Numbered from the stretch's first letter, positions 11,861 to 24,599 are shown. The stretch is DNA of 64,000 bases from Bimastos eiseni (GCA_959347315.1 OY365817.1:28628447-28692446), one strand, 5' to 3'. Made by a program: numbers and translations. The notes: a model not told the origin generated them from the letters alone.

Positions 11861-12479
11861 GAAAGATGCAATTTAATTTACTGCTATGTATCTATATTAA
11901 TATATGATTTTTTATTGATTAATATTTGATATTGTGATTGTCTTGCAACTTCATATTGAATTGATTGTTGCATCTCACTTACTTACGTACTTAGTTAGTT
12001 AGTTAGTTAGGCATCAAAGGCTTGAAGATGATATAATATTTAAAGTGTGCAGGTTGTCAGTTTAATGGCCAATATCTAATGTTGTTCTCTGAAACAGAGT
12101 TGAGTTGCTTGCAAAGCGTTTTCTAGCGGTTGACTCCTTGTGAAAGAAAAATGGAGGTCAATTTTTATAGGTCTAGACGAGTTTCGTCATGATATTCGTT
12201 TATTTAGACAGAAAAAAATCTTTAAAAAACGAATAAATGCTAACATGAATGATAGTGGACAATAAATGTATCGATAATTGAATAACTAACTAGTAAATAT
12301 TTTTATATAATGGTCTGGCGATAAATTATTGAGTTGTCTTTGGGTGGGAGAATATGGCTGTGTACAATAATGGCTACACCACAGCCGTATTGTTAGCCGG
12401 CTGTTGATTGTAGACGAGACGCATAGACAGAGAAAAAGACTGAAAGAGACGGTGAGAAATAGACTCATTTGGGTCTGAA

Positions 12480-12640
12480 GTCCTATCCCTTATCCGGCCG
12501 CGTAACCGCCGTTTCCTTCCAGTGAGTAGCAAAGTCTGGCCGATGATTGGCTTTCGAAGTCACGTGCCGCGTGTCTAGGTCAGGGTTGCGCTGTAGTGTA
12601 ATAACCGGTTTTCGGATATGTACCGCTTTATCAGTTTTCC
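12480..12640. promoter_or_regulatory. GC-rich promoter-like island
   Basis: Contains CGGCCGCGTAACCGCCG, GATGATTGGC (an inverted CCAAT box) and GTCACGTGCCGCG within 160 bases of otherwise AT-rich DNA. No adjacent gene recognised; assignment is speculative. Confidence 0.3.
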
Positions 12641-13426
12641 TTATATTTCCCAGTGCCAGGCTGTAGGCCACTTCTGGCGAGGGTAACCAGTTCTTTGTAG
12701 CAAGGAAGTAATGTGGTTATGTGTGTGATCTGTACAGCTTTTCAGTTATTGTGTATTTATTCATGAAGTTAGTCCAGTTTAAGTCATGTGCTCTGTTTAA
12801 TATTAAGCCTGTTAATAACAAGAGAAAATATTGTAATGAATGATTCCTTTCAAAATAAACCATGGAAGTCTGTGTTTGTGAATCCTAACCATGGACCGAT
12901 GCGATTGTCGATCTTTTGCTCATCGCTTCGTAACTTCTCTTTGTCTGTGATTGTAATGTAAAGTATAAATGTACTGTAATTGTAACTTAATCATTAGTTT
13001 AATAATATTGTACTTGTACTGAGTGTCACTGTGTAATGACAAACTCATAGTGAATGCCTTGCTTGAGGTTCCTTCACAGTAATCGTCTCGGGAGGAGAGG
13101 AGGATTCGTGAGTGCCTCTGATTTTAGTGGTGCTATGTAAGTGCTCCATTACATTTCATTATGAAATTGTTTTAGTGTGCTCACCTTGTAATGTGAAGAG
13201 CATGGGTTCAAACCTCCTCCATGATCCGATACAGTGGGTTCAAAGGGTTCTTGAGTCAAGAGCCAGAAGTCCTTCACTTACAATCACACAGTGCCAGCGA
13301 TTGATGCTTTGTCATTAGATTGCAGGGGCACTTGATAAATGCCAGAGGTTAAATTTCTTATTCAAGGCTCTGCATCTCCATATAATTTAAATCTTAAGCC
13401 TAAATCAGGCTAAGAGGCGAATCTAC

Positions 13427-13987
13427 ACTGTGTCCGGAAATAAAGGAACCTCTATTGATAATATGAAAATAAATAGTAAATATTCATCGATTTTTAAAAT
13501 TCCAAAACCATTTTAATCCTGACATAATTATCTAGTAGTGCACAAAATATGATAGCTTTGTCATCCAGTAATGACGTCATAATGACATCAATTTCTTCAC
13601 AATTCAAGCATTAACAACTGCAGAATTTTCAGCTGTTATTAAATGTTGTGGATAAACCGCCATAAATTTGGTTCAAGTGTGTTATTGTATATGAATATTA
13701 GGCTACAAGGTGTGTTCAAAGTGGCTGCCTTTAGCCTCAACACAAGCTTCAAGACGCAATGGCAGCATCAATGACCAGCTGATCAAATTCCTCCGAGGCA
13801 CTTACTTTGATATTAAAAGACGTCACTATGACATACCTTTTTAATTAGGACATTCATGAATTACAAATTTATGGATAAATGTGTCAGGATTAGAGCAGTT
13901 TTGGAATTTAAGAAATTGACGAATATTTATTATTTGTTTTTGTAGGCATATTATCATTAGGGTCCCTTTATTTCGGGACACAGCATA
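13427..13987 (-). mobile_element. Mariner/Tc1 (IS630-type) DNA transposon, internally deleted
   Basis: Terminal inverted repeats of about 24 bases: CTGTGTCCGGAAATAAAGG at the left end and, read inward from the right end, CTGTGTCCCGAAATAAAGGG, with only a couple of mismatches. TA dinucleotides lie outside both ends. Inside, the minus strand still encodes the C-terminus of a transposase around 13765-13703, LPLRLEACVEAKGSHFEHTL then stop. This matches the (C-I/V-x-A-x-G-x-HFEH-x-L) ending known from IS630/mariner-like transposases. A frameshift precedes it and the catalytic DDE/D region is gone, so the copy is dead. Confidence 0.8.
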
Positions 13988-13989
13988 TA

Positions 13990-15290
13990 ACAAATAGGCC
14001 TATAATCGCTGTTTGATTTTCTGATAAGCATGAAATGTAAAACAAGGTGTGAGTGGTTGATTTTTGAAACAAAACATGTAAGTCTATTTTGGTGGTGGAT
14101 CTCATGGTTGAGGTGGTGGATCTGAAATCCGAGGTTTCGGATCTCAGATTCGGTGGGATCCGGCTGAATTTGACCACTGCTAAATGCATAATAATAATGT
14201 ATGTGCATACTTATCAAAACTAGCATTTCCTTGCTTATGCAGTACCACTGAACCAGACACTAAACAGTTGACATTAGTAAATGTCATTGTTACGGACTCA
14301 AGGAGTATTAAGCAGAACGTGTGGCAGTGATGCAATCAGTCAGAATGTGTTTTGACTGATTCTACCCAATGGATTTTGGTTATTGAATGCAATTACTGTT
14401 GTCTTATGCGCTGTGTAGTAATGGCACTTTAGAAGTCATTAGAGTTGTAGTTTCAGTGTAGCAACAGTGTGTGATAGCAAAGATTATTAGCGGCGCCCTG
14501 CTCCTTTATCCAGCCTTGGGACTGGCGCTGACAGAGTGCGAAAAGTGATGAAGTTATCATAACATAGTAGTAGTAGTTTCAGTTTAATTAGTCGTAGCAA
14601 AGATCATTAGCGTCGCCCTCCTCCTGTATCTAGACTTGGGACTGGCACTGCCCGAGTGCAAGGTTGTCTCTAGACAGACGTGTCTGGCAGCTACCAATAA
14701 TATCACTAGTAGTGTAATTGCATTCATTCAGTAGTATGTAAATTTGTAACAGTCTGGGACATAGTTGAGCTGGTTGTGCGAATTATCAGCAATTAATAAA
14801 GTTGTTTTAAGGTCAGTCTTGTTCTTTGATTAATTTTTTTATTATTTGCATTGCTGTATAAATTGATATTTAATCATCAAAATAATACCTAACTTTGATA
14901 TATTTCAATTCAGACATTTTGGGATAGATTCCAATTGAAAGTCAAGCCTTAAACCTTATAAGCTAGTAAATAATTGTGTTCATTATGTCATTGTTTTTGC
15001 AACTAAATCTTGGAATATGATAGTGGTGAAGAGAAATTGTATATAGACTTAATGTCCGGCTTTTGCTTTTGTAATCACACTACAGTGTGTATAATGTGAC
15101 CCAATTCTCCAATCGACAATAGCGGTTTCGGTGGAAATTTTCACCTAGTTAGAGCCTATTAATTAGTATTCCATGGCAATCTTCAACTATCAGAGATAGT
15201 TCGCACAGATAAATACGTAGTTGACAACAATCATATTAAATTTTTGCTTGAGATCCGCCATTTTGAATCATAAGCCATAATATGCACAGT
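13990..15290. other. Gene-free stretch with a repeat pair
   Basis: Between the mariner remnant and the zinc-finger promoter there is AT-rich DNA with two neighbouring copies of the GGGACTGGCACTG repeat (14465-14665). No exon-like frame. Confidence 0.45.
14465..14665 (+). repeat. Two tandem copies of the 'GGGACTGGCACTG' repeat
   Basis: Copy 1 spans about 14465-14545 (GCAAAGATTATTAGCGGCGC to CTTGGGACTGGCGCTG) and copy 2 about 14572-14665 (GCAAAGATCATTAGCGTCGC to CTTGGGACTGGCACTG). Same orientation, about 120 bases apart. Confidence 0.72.
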
Positions 15291-15560
15291 CGGCTTGCTC
15301 GGCAATGAAACGCGGCTGGCCAATCAGGCGCCGTTTTCGAGTCATGTGACCGGCGTGCGGATATTAGTCCCAGTACAGTAGACACTTTTGGGTTGGTTTC
15401 TGTCGTAAGTGTTCGCCATTATACCCCTCGCCCAACCCTCCTCTGACTGGCTGGGCTGCGTGTGCATACATAGGACCCTGATGTAAAATGGCGTTCGTGC
15501 GTTTTGTGCGAAATGTGTATTAGTTAAGTTATAGCACTGTGTGAACTTGCTTGCGTGGGT
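15290..15560 (+). promoter_or_regulatory. Candidate promoter and 5' leader of the large zinc-finger gene
   Basis: GC-rich island with a CCAAT box (GGCCAATCAGG), an E-box-like TCATGTGACC and a CG-containing segment GGCGTTCGTGCG, about 1.6 kb before the coding start. A 5' untranslated exon at about 15921-16012 is suggested by TTCTGACAG before it and GGCT|GTAAGT after it. Inference from motifs and position only. Confidence 0.45.
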
Positions 15561-16454
15561 AATCTGCCGTTGGGGATTCTGCTCTAAGGGATGAGTATTG
15601 ATTGTAGGTTTCTGACAGACATTGATTTGTTACAGTCATGATTGTAGGTGATTGATTTGTGAGACTTTTATCATTGTGGTGATTGATATGTGAGCAGACA
15701 TGATTGTAATTGTAGGTTACAGTCCACAATGTTATTGTAAAGTAGGTTGCAGTTGTGACAGCTCTCTTATCAAATGTCTACTAAATTGAGGTCATGATTG
15801 TAGGTGATTGATTTTCAACAGTCATAATTGTAAGTAATGGATTTTTGACAGTCATAATCGTTTGTGATTGGTATTTCATTGGCTACAATCATTGACCTTT
15901 TGTTGTTGTGTTCTGACAGGGTATTTTGAAGTGAAATTGGATCAGAGATTCAAAAGAGAGGTCTGAACGTCTCTGCCCATCAGCACGTTACAACGCACTG
16001 TATCGTTCAGGCTGTAAGTTATTTTTCTTACATCGTTTATGTAACAGTTACAGCATTTTTACTTGCTATGAGTTTCCTACCCTTAACTCTTGTTAACTGG
16101 GTCATGTAAAATGCTATTAAGAATAATATGTTTCATTTGATGCAGGGGTGTCAAAGAGCCAGCCGGCATGCCATCTCCCACCCGCCAACGATATATTTCT
16201 GGCCCACAGAACCTTTTCTAAAGACAACACAATTGAGAATAAAAGGTCTAATTTATAATTTTAAATGTTTTTAATTGATAATGTGTATTAGAATCACGTT
16301 TAGCGTAATTCGACTGTTTGTGTGGCCCCCTCTTGAGTTACCTACCCAATTTTCCTCATGTGCCTATGGCACTCTTGCCCACCACTTTCTGGAAAATATT
16401 GCTACTGGTCCGCCATTACAAGAATGTTTGTCACCCTTGGTTTAATGAGTTAAT

Positions 16455-16650
16455 GTCACTGGTAGGATTGGACAAAGTGGTGTAGCGATATGTTCTGTAC
16501 CTAGGGCCAAGGGCATAGGGTTCAGATCTGCCTTGGGTCACTGTGTTGCGATCCATTATTGGTGAGCAGCTTGCTCACCCATAATTGTATTTGGGGAAGG
16601 CAATGGGAAGCCACCTCACTCACATCATCCCTGGGTGGTATAAAAGCAGT
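16455..16650 (+). mobile_element. tRNA-derived SINE, family A
   Basis: Head GTGGTGTAGCGATATG with a degraded B box (GGGTTCAGATCTGCC), then the family body CTTGCTCACCCATAATTGT, GGCAATGGGAAGCCACC and TCACTCACATCATCCC. Other copies: 34788-35016 (nearly full length) and 50790-50915 (5'-truncated). Confidence 0.78.
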
Positions 16651-17072
16651 ACTTTCAATAGCATTGCTTGTTTCTCGAGTTCCAGACCTGGAATCCTAAC
16701 TGACCCAAAAACCTGTCTCTTGTAGACTTGATTTGTTGATGATATTTTAAAATTATAAAAGCTTGATTCACGAACTAGTTACAGAGTATTTCATTAGCAA
16801 TTGATCTTTGAATGTTAAATGTTGATATTTTGGTGCAAATAGTGTTTAAAATTAAATTAAACTTAATGTTGAAGCCATTCTATTCTATGTACTTTTATAG
16901 TACATGCAGGTTTCAGTTTTTATCACCTTTGGTGGGTAACGGAAGGTCATGTGGCCTAGGACGAGTTACGGTTCATTTACGTTTACAGTTCATTTACATT
17001 TCATTTACGCGTACAGTTCATTTACACATGTATTTCTATATCAACAGATCAAAGAAATTCACCTGCGCTGCC

Positions 17073-20000
17073 ATGACGACGATGCCGTCACAGGTGACTG
17101 GTCATCCAGCGCCATGGATGGACCTGACTCCCTCCACCATAGACACCACCAACAAGTTCTCCGTCTGTGCCAACGGCTCCCTTGTCATCGACATAGCTCC
17201 CGTGGCTGTGTCAGACGGAGAAGTCAGCAGCGATGTCATCTCAAGTCAAGACGGCGCAAGTCACGAACCCGAAAGTCGTGTCACAAAAGAAGATGTCGTG
17301 AGTCCCCCTTCGGACGCCCACGTTCTTTTGGTCCACCCAAAAAAAACCTCGGGTGGAAAAAAGCCAATGGGTGATGTGATAGAAATAGATCCGGTAGTGG
17401 TGGAAGAGGGATTGGAACAAGAGGCCCTGCCAAAGGGCATAGAAGAAGCAACAATCGACAAAGACGTGTACGTCATATCTATTTCGGACACTTCCGAGGT
17501 CACAGTGATCAGCCCAGACTCCGGAAACTCCCCTAAAACCGACAGACATTTGAAAGACGACTCTAGACCACTGAGCAACAGCCAAGTGATGTTCAGTTGT
17601 GAGCCAGAGCCCACCGGCTCAGAGTCAGCAAAACGAAGACAGGTTAATGGTGAATCTTCAGAGAAATCAAGTCGAGGAGAAGTTCTGCTTCTCGGAACCC
17701 AAAGCGCTGCCCAGCAGTCAAGCACTCGCGACTCGCAGAGGGTCCGAGCAGAGGTTTGGGTTCCGAGCGAAGTCCGGGTCGCCGCTGAAATGACGAGCGA
17801 TGGGGTGCAGCGTCCAGAGAATCACGGAGCATGTAGAGCAGAGAAGAATCTGGACAGGAAGTTGATCTCGTACCTCACCGACTTCCCTTCAAGACTGCAG
17901 ACCACGGGTGCCGACCTCACAAATTCGGCGCCCACATCGGTTACTCATCAAAGGCTCACAAGCACAGCAAGCACCAGTGACTCTGTTCGACTCAATTCTC
18001 CAGTGCCATCTGTTGTCACCCTTGCTCATAGAGTCACGAGTGCAAGTCTCAGTGCCCCGAGTTTGGTTCTGGGTCCGTTGTCGCAGACCGTCGTCCATGT
18101 AAAAGAGCGAAAGCGCAGGCGTTCGCCTGTGTCCGTGATACCAATCCACATCAAAGAAGAGAAAGTCGATGACTCTTACGAGACTTCTCCAGCGATGAAA
18201 GTCCAGGTTATGGATGTGAGCAGAAACCAGGATGCGGTCACTTCCCAGGGCTACTCGATCCGCGCTCCCCCGGGAAATCTAGACTGTCTAAACCCGCTTC
18301 GGTCGGTCATTGTGCCTTCAGCCACCTCGCTTCCCTCTGGTAAGTTTCGGACCATGCCAACTTACCGGTTCTCCCATTTCCGCTCAACTCCAGATCCAAA
18401 GAGCGTCGCCACTTCCGGTTCCGGTTCACTTGCCAGGTTCATGTCCCTGTACTCGCAGAGCGCTCCCGGTCGACCGCGAGCCCACGCTGTCGCTACCGCC
18501 CCCGCAAACCCCCAGTACATGCTCGCCAACCCAAGGAGGACAACCCCTGCTCCCATTCAGCCAAAAATAATCACAACCTCTGCCCCTTGTTTTATACTGG
18601 TCAGCAAGCCAAACCCTGGTACTCCACAGGTCGCGACCACACGTGCCACCTACCAGATTCCTGTGCCGTCGGGTTCTGCACCATCCTCGTGGGAAGCCAT
18701 CCCGCTCGGCAACGGTAAGGGCGTTCGCCCTCTAAAGGTGCGTCCGGCGAACACCAATGCTGCTCTTCTGACTCGAAAGTTTGGGCAGCTCTACAAGAGG
18801 AGCATCCTGCCGAAGCGCATCGCACCGAAGTTCATGCCTGACTCGCTGCTGGTCTCTGCTCCGCCAAAGACGCTCACCTGTGACGGCTGTGGTGACGAGT
18901 TCATCACTGAGCGCGGGCTCAATGATCATTACTCACGGAAGAGCGTCGTCATAAGTTTCACATGCAGGTGCGACAGGAATGTGGCGCTCTTCTACAACAT
19001 GTGCAGCTTCGCTCGTTTCTATGAGCGGCACACGAGCGGCGGATCGAGTGCTCACACGCTCAAACAACATTCGTCGTATGACTCTTGTGTCATGGCGATG
19101 CTGCCTCCGTACCTAATGCCGCCAGAGTATCACCGCCTGGCAAAGGGAGTGGAAAGTCGCAAGAAACCCGAGACTGCAACATCGACTCTTTTGACTTGTG
19201 ACGGCTCAGCGACATCCGTCGTTGAGTCGTCATCGGACGCGTCGCCCGGCGCTCACGAGCAGCCGAGTCCTCTTCCATCAATTAAAGAGTTCTTCACCCT
19301 GCTCGAGAGTCGCAGCGCCGACTGCTCGGAATGCCCAGCGGTCTACAAGCGCCGCAAGGGTCTTGCCGGTCACATGTGCGCCCGGCGCTCATCCCCAAAG
19401 GGCGCCGAGCTCCTCCGGTGCGACCGGTGCTGCATGGTCCTGCCAAATGCCTGCTCGTTCCGCGCTCATGCTCGGATCCACGACCGGGTCGAACCGTACG
19501 TCTGTCCGGAGTGTGGGCAGCGCTTCCGTTCGTCGCGCGACGTCTTTATGACTCATGTCAAGAAGATCTGCCTCCACTTCTCGCGCTTCGAGAGTCGCCT
19601 TTGCCCCATCTGTGCCGCCGCGCTCCCCGATTCCTCCGAAACTGTCATTGCTCACCTCGAGTCAGCCCACGTCACAACTCAATACACATGCAATATCTGT
19701 GCTGTTTCCTTCCCAACCGATAAAACCTTTCTCGCCCACAGCGCAGCCCAGCACGGGAATTCTGCTACCCGCACAGAGTTTCACCAGTGTCCGGTGTGTA
19801 GCGTAACGGAGAAAGACCCCGTGACGCTCGCCGTGCACCTACGCGACCACGTTGGGGAGGTTAGGTTCTCCCCACGCTGCCTCTTCCGCTGTCTATCCTG
19901 CCTGGAGAGCTTTGGCTCTCGTCCGCAGCTCGTCGAGCATGTGAGGGGCGCCCACCCTGAGGAGACCGTCGGGGTACAGATGTGCAGCATCTGCGGGGTG

Positions 20001-22512
20001 CAGTGCGAGACTGGGATCGCGCTGTACACTCACAACGTCACCGAGCACGAGGAGTTCGTCAGAAGTCTTGCTCGCGGGGGTGACGACGGGGTGCAGTCGA
20101 CAGAGACGGGATCCGGGAAGTCGGTGACAACTGGGGAATCAGTGGGAACCATTAAGTGGCTGGAGTGCGACAGATGTCAGATGGTGCTGAGCGATGAGGC
20201 GCTGTTCAAGAGACACATGGCAAAGCATAGGTTCCTGGAGGGGAAAAGGGTCAGAGCAAGACCTTCGGAGGCGAAGAAGAAACGACGAACGGAGAAGGAG
20301 GTTGCCGAAGTGAAGATAAAGGCCGAGAAGATCGCAGAGGAAGAAGTACGTTGGTATACTTTTACCTGATGATGATGATGTTGATTGTTTTGTGATGGTG
20401 CTCTCTTCCAGAAGTTTTCACGCTTTATTTTGTATTGTACTTTTTCATGGAAAAGTTGAATGTTGGGTAGAGGTCAAATCGGGAACAACAGAAAACTCAA
20501 CTCAGAAACTCGTCTCCAACGAGTCTATTAGTGCTCTGCGTTACTTGGGACAGACAATGGATTCGAGTATTAATAAAAATCGGCTTTCCGTTTTTCGGTT
20601 ATGAAATGAAAATAAATTTTTTTCTAATTTAGAAACGACAATCATCTTTCATGTTATTTTTATCACTTTCATAGCGAAAGACTGAAAATTACAAAAAACA
20701 AATAAATTTATGTATTTATTTAAAGCTTAACGTTTTCCTTGTAGTCATCCAATATGGCCGACAGATTGTTTAACCTGACTTATTGCTTTGTGCAGAGTGT
20801 TTGTAAATCGTCAATAGGTAATTGAAGTAATGAATGCAAACTATGTTCATAGGCATACCAACAGATCTCAAAGTATCAAACATTCTTTGACTCGTGTCGT
20901 CCTGTTTGCTTCTTCTCTTTCAAGCTCCTTAATTCGGCTCAATTCAATATTCGTTTAAATCCAAACAATTCCAACTAAATTTACATAAATTTTACATAAC
21001 TGACCGTATGACAGATTATAGAACATTGTTCATTCATTCAGGAGCCATTGTTTCCTTCAAAATCCACGCATTCTCTATGGTAGACCATATTGTTTGGAAT
21101 GGCCTTGCTCTGGAGTTTGTCTGTTGCCTAAATCTTACAGTGGTACATTTTGTGTTTATTTGAAAACTTGCCTTTTCCGTCCACGATGGAGTTGGGAGCG
21201 CTTTTTGTCAGTTACATTTAAAGGGCGCTATATAATTTTTTTAATGAATGAATGTTCTTACAAAGTTGGTCTGCTAATGCTATACCTACACAAATTCTCA
21301 TAATTATTCTATGACTGTACCTATTAAAATTCTCGTAATTATTCTGTGATTGTAGCTATAAAACTTATCAGATCGGTCAGATATCTCCTGTCAGTTAAAA
21401 CGATTCATTGTGGTGTGCATTTTTCGTAGGTGCCTGAAAATCCAAGCTCCAATGAATTGACTCCTGTCCGTTCCTCGCACATGCCTCCGACTTCTCCGAA
21501 GATGCCTTCGACTTCTCCGAAAACGATTTTGACTTTGCCAAAAACGCCTTTACCTTCTCCGAAAACGCCTTCAGCTACTCGGAAAACTCCTTCGACTTCT
21601 CCAAAGACGCCTTTGACTTCTCAGAAAACTCCTTCGACTTCTCCGAAATTGCCTTCAACTTCTCAAAAAATGGTCAGACAGAAGAAGCCGCCAAGCGACT
21701 GCGATGGAGATTCCAAAATGTTGTGGTACTCATGCCACCTCTGCGAGAAGACGTTCAAGAGCATGAGCGACCTCTACCAGCACCTCAAGGACACGCACAC
21801 GGGCAAGTCGCGACTGCACGCCTACCTCTGTTGGATATGCCGCGAGCAGAGCGAACTCAAGAGCTACCAGAAGGCTGGCATGCTCATCAAACACTTCAAG
21901 AACTTCCACAAGATCGCTCGCAAGAACATCGACTATGCTCGCATCGCGTCCATCGACGACAAGGCCGAGGACGTCGCGATTTGCATCGAGGACAAACCCG
22001 CAGAGTGCGGTGCGTCCGTCGTCCGGAACCTTCGAGTCGAGGGCGATGCCACGTACAACTGTGCCAAGTGCGATTTCGCGAGCACCGAGCGCGACTCGTT
22101 CCTCGAGCACATCGCTCGGCACCGACTCGATGACTCGCACCAGTGCCTTGAGTGTGGCGTCTGTTTTGTCGTTCTGCCGTCCCTGAAGCGCCATCTGTTT
22201 GCCGTTCATCGCGTTCGCGACTTTGACAGTTACCAGAGCGTGACGGGAACGTCCCTCGATCTGGTCGCCGAGCCTGACTCTGACCCTGACCCTTTCGTGT
22301 CGCCGTCGAGTGTGGACTGCAGCCTCCCGAGCGTGGAGTCGAGCTCGACTTCGCCGGAGAAGGAGTCGACGACGCTTGAGTGCACGGTCTGCTATCGGTC
22401 GTTTGTGGACCAGTGGACACTGAGGCAGCACATGAGAGTTCATGGAATGGCATTCATCCAGGGAACACGCAGAAACAACATGTCGGGCAAGAGTCCTCTA
22501 GTGGACAGTTGA
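17073..22512 (+). CDS. Multi-C2H2 zinc finger protein, ZNF532/ZNF592/ZNF687-like
   Basis: Two coding exons, 17073-20345 and 21430-22512 (TGA). The donor GAAGAA|GTACGT and acceptor TTTTTCGTAG|GTG join in phase 0, giving about 1451 aa. I chose ATG 17073 because a TATATCAACAG acceptor lies just upstream and the preceding in-frame codons do not look coding; an in-frame ATG at 16812 exists. The first 600 residues are Ser/Thr-rich and disordered. Then come a diagnostic double finger (LTCDGCGDEF...HYSRKSV, then FTCRCDRNVALFYNMCSF), about seven classical fingers (to about residue 1060), a Ser/Thr-Pro repeat and five more fingers in exon 2. The RKSV/FYNMCSF block recalls the finger unit of human ZNF592/ZNF687, chromatin-associated cofactors of the ZMYND8 complex. 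Family call by memory; the exact orthologue is undecided. Nuclear DNA or chromatin binding is expected. Confidence 0.88.
20380..20720 (+). repeat. Possible decayed repeat in the zinc-finger gene intron
   Basis: The words AGTATTAATAAAAATCGGC and the following T-rich run resemble 22600-22680 (CTAATAGAAATCGGC and T/A-rich continuation). The similarity is modest; it may be an old repeat pair flanking exon 2. Confidence 0.3.
21085..21265 (+). mobile_element. LINE 3'-end fragment
   Basis: Ends AGGGCGCTATATAAT then ATGAATGAATG. The upstream part holds AAAACTTGCCTTTTCCG and GGAGTTGGGAGCGC, equivalents of the KTxLF... codons at the end of LINE ORF2. Lies in the intron of the zinc-finger gene. Confidence 0.65.
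21478..21675 (+). repeat. In-frame 21-base minisatellite encoding TSPKTPS-type heptads
   Basis: At the start of exon 2, about nine heptads such as PSTSPKT, PLPSPKT and PSTSQKM follow one another, encoded by a degenerate CCTTCGACTTCTCCGAAA-like 21-mer. Almost every unit holds Ser/Thr-Pro followed by Lys, a proline-directed kinase consensus (S/T-P-x-K-like). It separates the exon 1 fingers from the exon 2 fingers as a flexible linker. Confidence 0.85.
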
Positions 22513-23939
22513 AGCACAGAAGGGCTGGAGGTCACGGGGTCAGATGTAGGGATGAACTTAAACTTGGCTTGTGTTTTGTAGTACTTGGTGTAAACTCGAA
22601 CTCAGACAAACGATGGGACCGAGCTCTAATAGAAATCGGCTGTCCTATTTTCAGTGTTGAAAAAAAATGGGATTTTTTTAGAAAACGACATTTCACCTAC
22701 CTAACTAATAACACAAATGCTGTTACTTTTGTAATTGTTGCTTGTTGCTTCCTAGTGTAAGCTGCAGAACCAAAAAATTCATAAAAATTACTGCCAAACT
22801 AAAAATCAACAAAATGAGATTTCTTTAAGTATTCGAAACTCGGACTCGGTACAACTCAACTTGTAAAACTCGGTACTCAGCGGGAAATTGACACTCATTT
22901 CATCCCTAGTTATGGCGTCAAATGTCATGGGCTCAGACGCCAATGATCTTCATTATAACAATGTCGTTAAATCAAAGCTGCTGAATAGCTTTTGGGATTT
23001 CTTTTGTGACTGGTGTGAATAATGAAATGGCATTGGGAAGAACTATCCTCCCTACCTTTTACACTAAGATCGAGAAATTATCGTCGCCACGCTTCACACC
23101 GATGCTTGCCTGTCAGAGCCGAGAATTGGCTCCTTTATGTTGCATTTCACTGTTCAGTAGAGAAACATCTTCGTTGTTTCATTAGTGACTTTGTTCTCCG
23201 TTTAGTGATAAGTTTGTAGCAATCGACAGCGCTATCTGCTCATCCATGACTTAATTTGTTTTACAGTTGAAGCTGGAACATTGTTCAATCATCTCTGTTT
23301 GTTTTAGAATTTGTTAGATAGTGTTTGTATTGACAGTAACTGTTGTGGATGAATGAATGTGAACTAATATTGTGAGTGCATTGTCGAAATTACTGTTGCA
23401 TTTTCGGCACAAGTTTTAACAACAATAACAATTTGTATGGATATTTTTAATCTGCTTATTGTTAAGATTTTTGTTGGACCTTTTCATCATAATCACCAAA
23501 GCTTGATTAACATTGGCTCTCGAATGCTAGGCATAGGGCACCCGCTTATTCGCGAGCTATTACTGTGTGTAAACTCTAGAAATTGCACTTGAAATAAAAA
23601 CTTTTGGTCTGTTGCCTGTGATTTATCTTGACTTTATTATTGTTTTTGCTAAATGATGTTATAATTACTGGGATATTTTTACCCGATGCAAGTGTAATTC
23701 CTTATGCTCCAGAAACTACAGTATCTGGTAAAAAAATCCCAGTAATTTTAATATCATGTAGTAAAATTAATCAATGTAAAATTATTATTATTATAATTGG
23801 CACAATAATAGTGGCGCTGGTGCATTTTGCAGACATAAGTTTTGTATGAGTGAGCTTACTAACAATATTTTAATAAAAATGTCCAGACTTTTGAAATGAC
23901 TTGTTTTAGTTTGCAGAGATACGTGAGCTTAAGGGATAG

Positions 23940-24042
<103 letters not shown>

Positions 24043-24599
24043 ACTTTAAGTTGAACGCTCATGGATTTTTTATCAGTTGAGTGATTTGAAGATGACCGTG
24101 ATATGGTGACAATTTGGTGACGGTTCGGGCTAGTGGATGTTGGACAAGTTGCAGACGCTTGTGTCGTGTGGATTAAATGTTGAGGAAAAGTGAATTGCAG
24201 TAATCAAGCTTTACAGTGGACAATGAAAGATCAGTGGTGGAGGCGGTTTTGAAATCGTCCCGTGTAAGAAATGCTCGTATGAAAATCTTGATCAACGTTG
24301 AATCTACATGTATAGGCTTACCGATAATTTGACTAGATCGCGTATACACTCGTGTAGTATTAAAAATAATTATTGTAACCCTAAACATAATGTTTATTGG
24401 CATGGATTCCATTATAAAGAGGTTGCTATAGTCTGACATAATCCTTTAATACGTAAAATCTGCATTGCGTTTTATTAGTGACTATTAATTAAGACTATTT
24501 CACCAAATAATTGCCGCACAAACCAGAACAAGAAAGGTCAGAGAGATGTTAATTCAGAATTCAAATAAATTAATGATTAATTAAAACCTGTAATGATCG

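Larger units (their letters stand above)
9390..13425. other. Gene-poor region with promoter-like islands
   Basis: No gene recognised. Islands of interest are 10205-10465 (CACGTG and TGACGTCA words), 11660-11860 (a repeat shared with 32545-32665) and 12480-12640 (GC-rich with a CCAAT box on the minus strand and CACGTG). A SINE-like B box GGGTTCAAACCTCC lies near 13204. Short copies of the GAATAAGCTGG core lie at about 10925 (+), 11245 (-) and 11455 (-). Confidence 0.4.

Noticed and set aside
16812..17072. Start of the large zinc-finger protein at 16812
   Set aside because: The 87 extra residues are Tyr/Phe/His-rich repeats of tttac words, and a good acceptor lies at 17046-17047; ATG 17073 fits better.
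21730..22443. 237-codon minus-strand frame
   Set aside because: Antisense shadow of zinc-finger exon 2, which has codon-level finger conservation.
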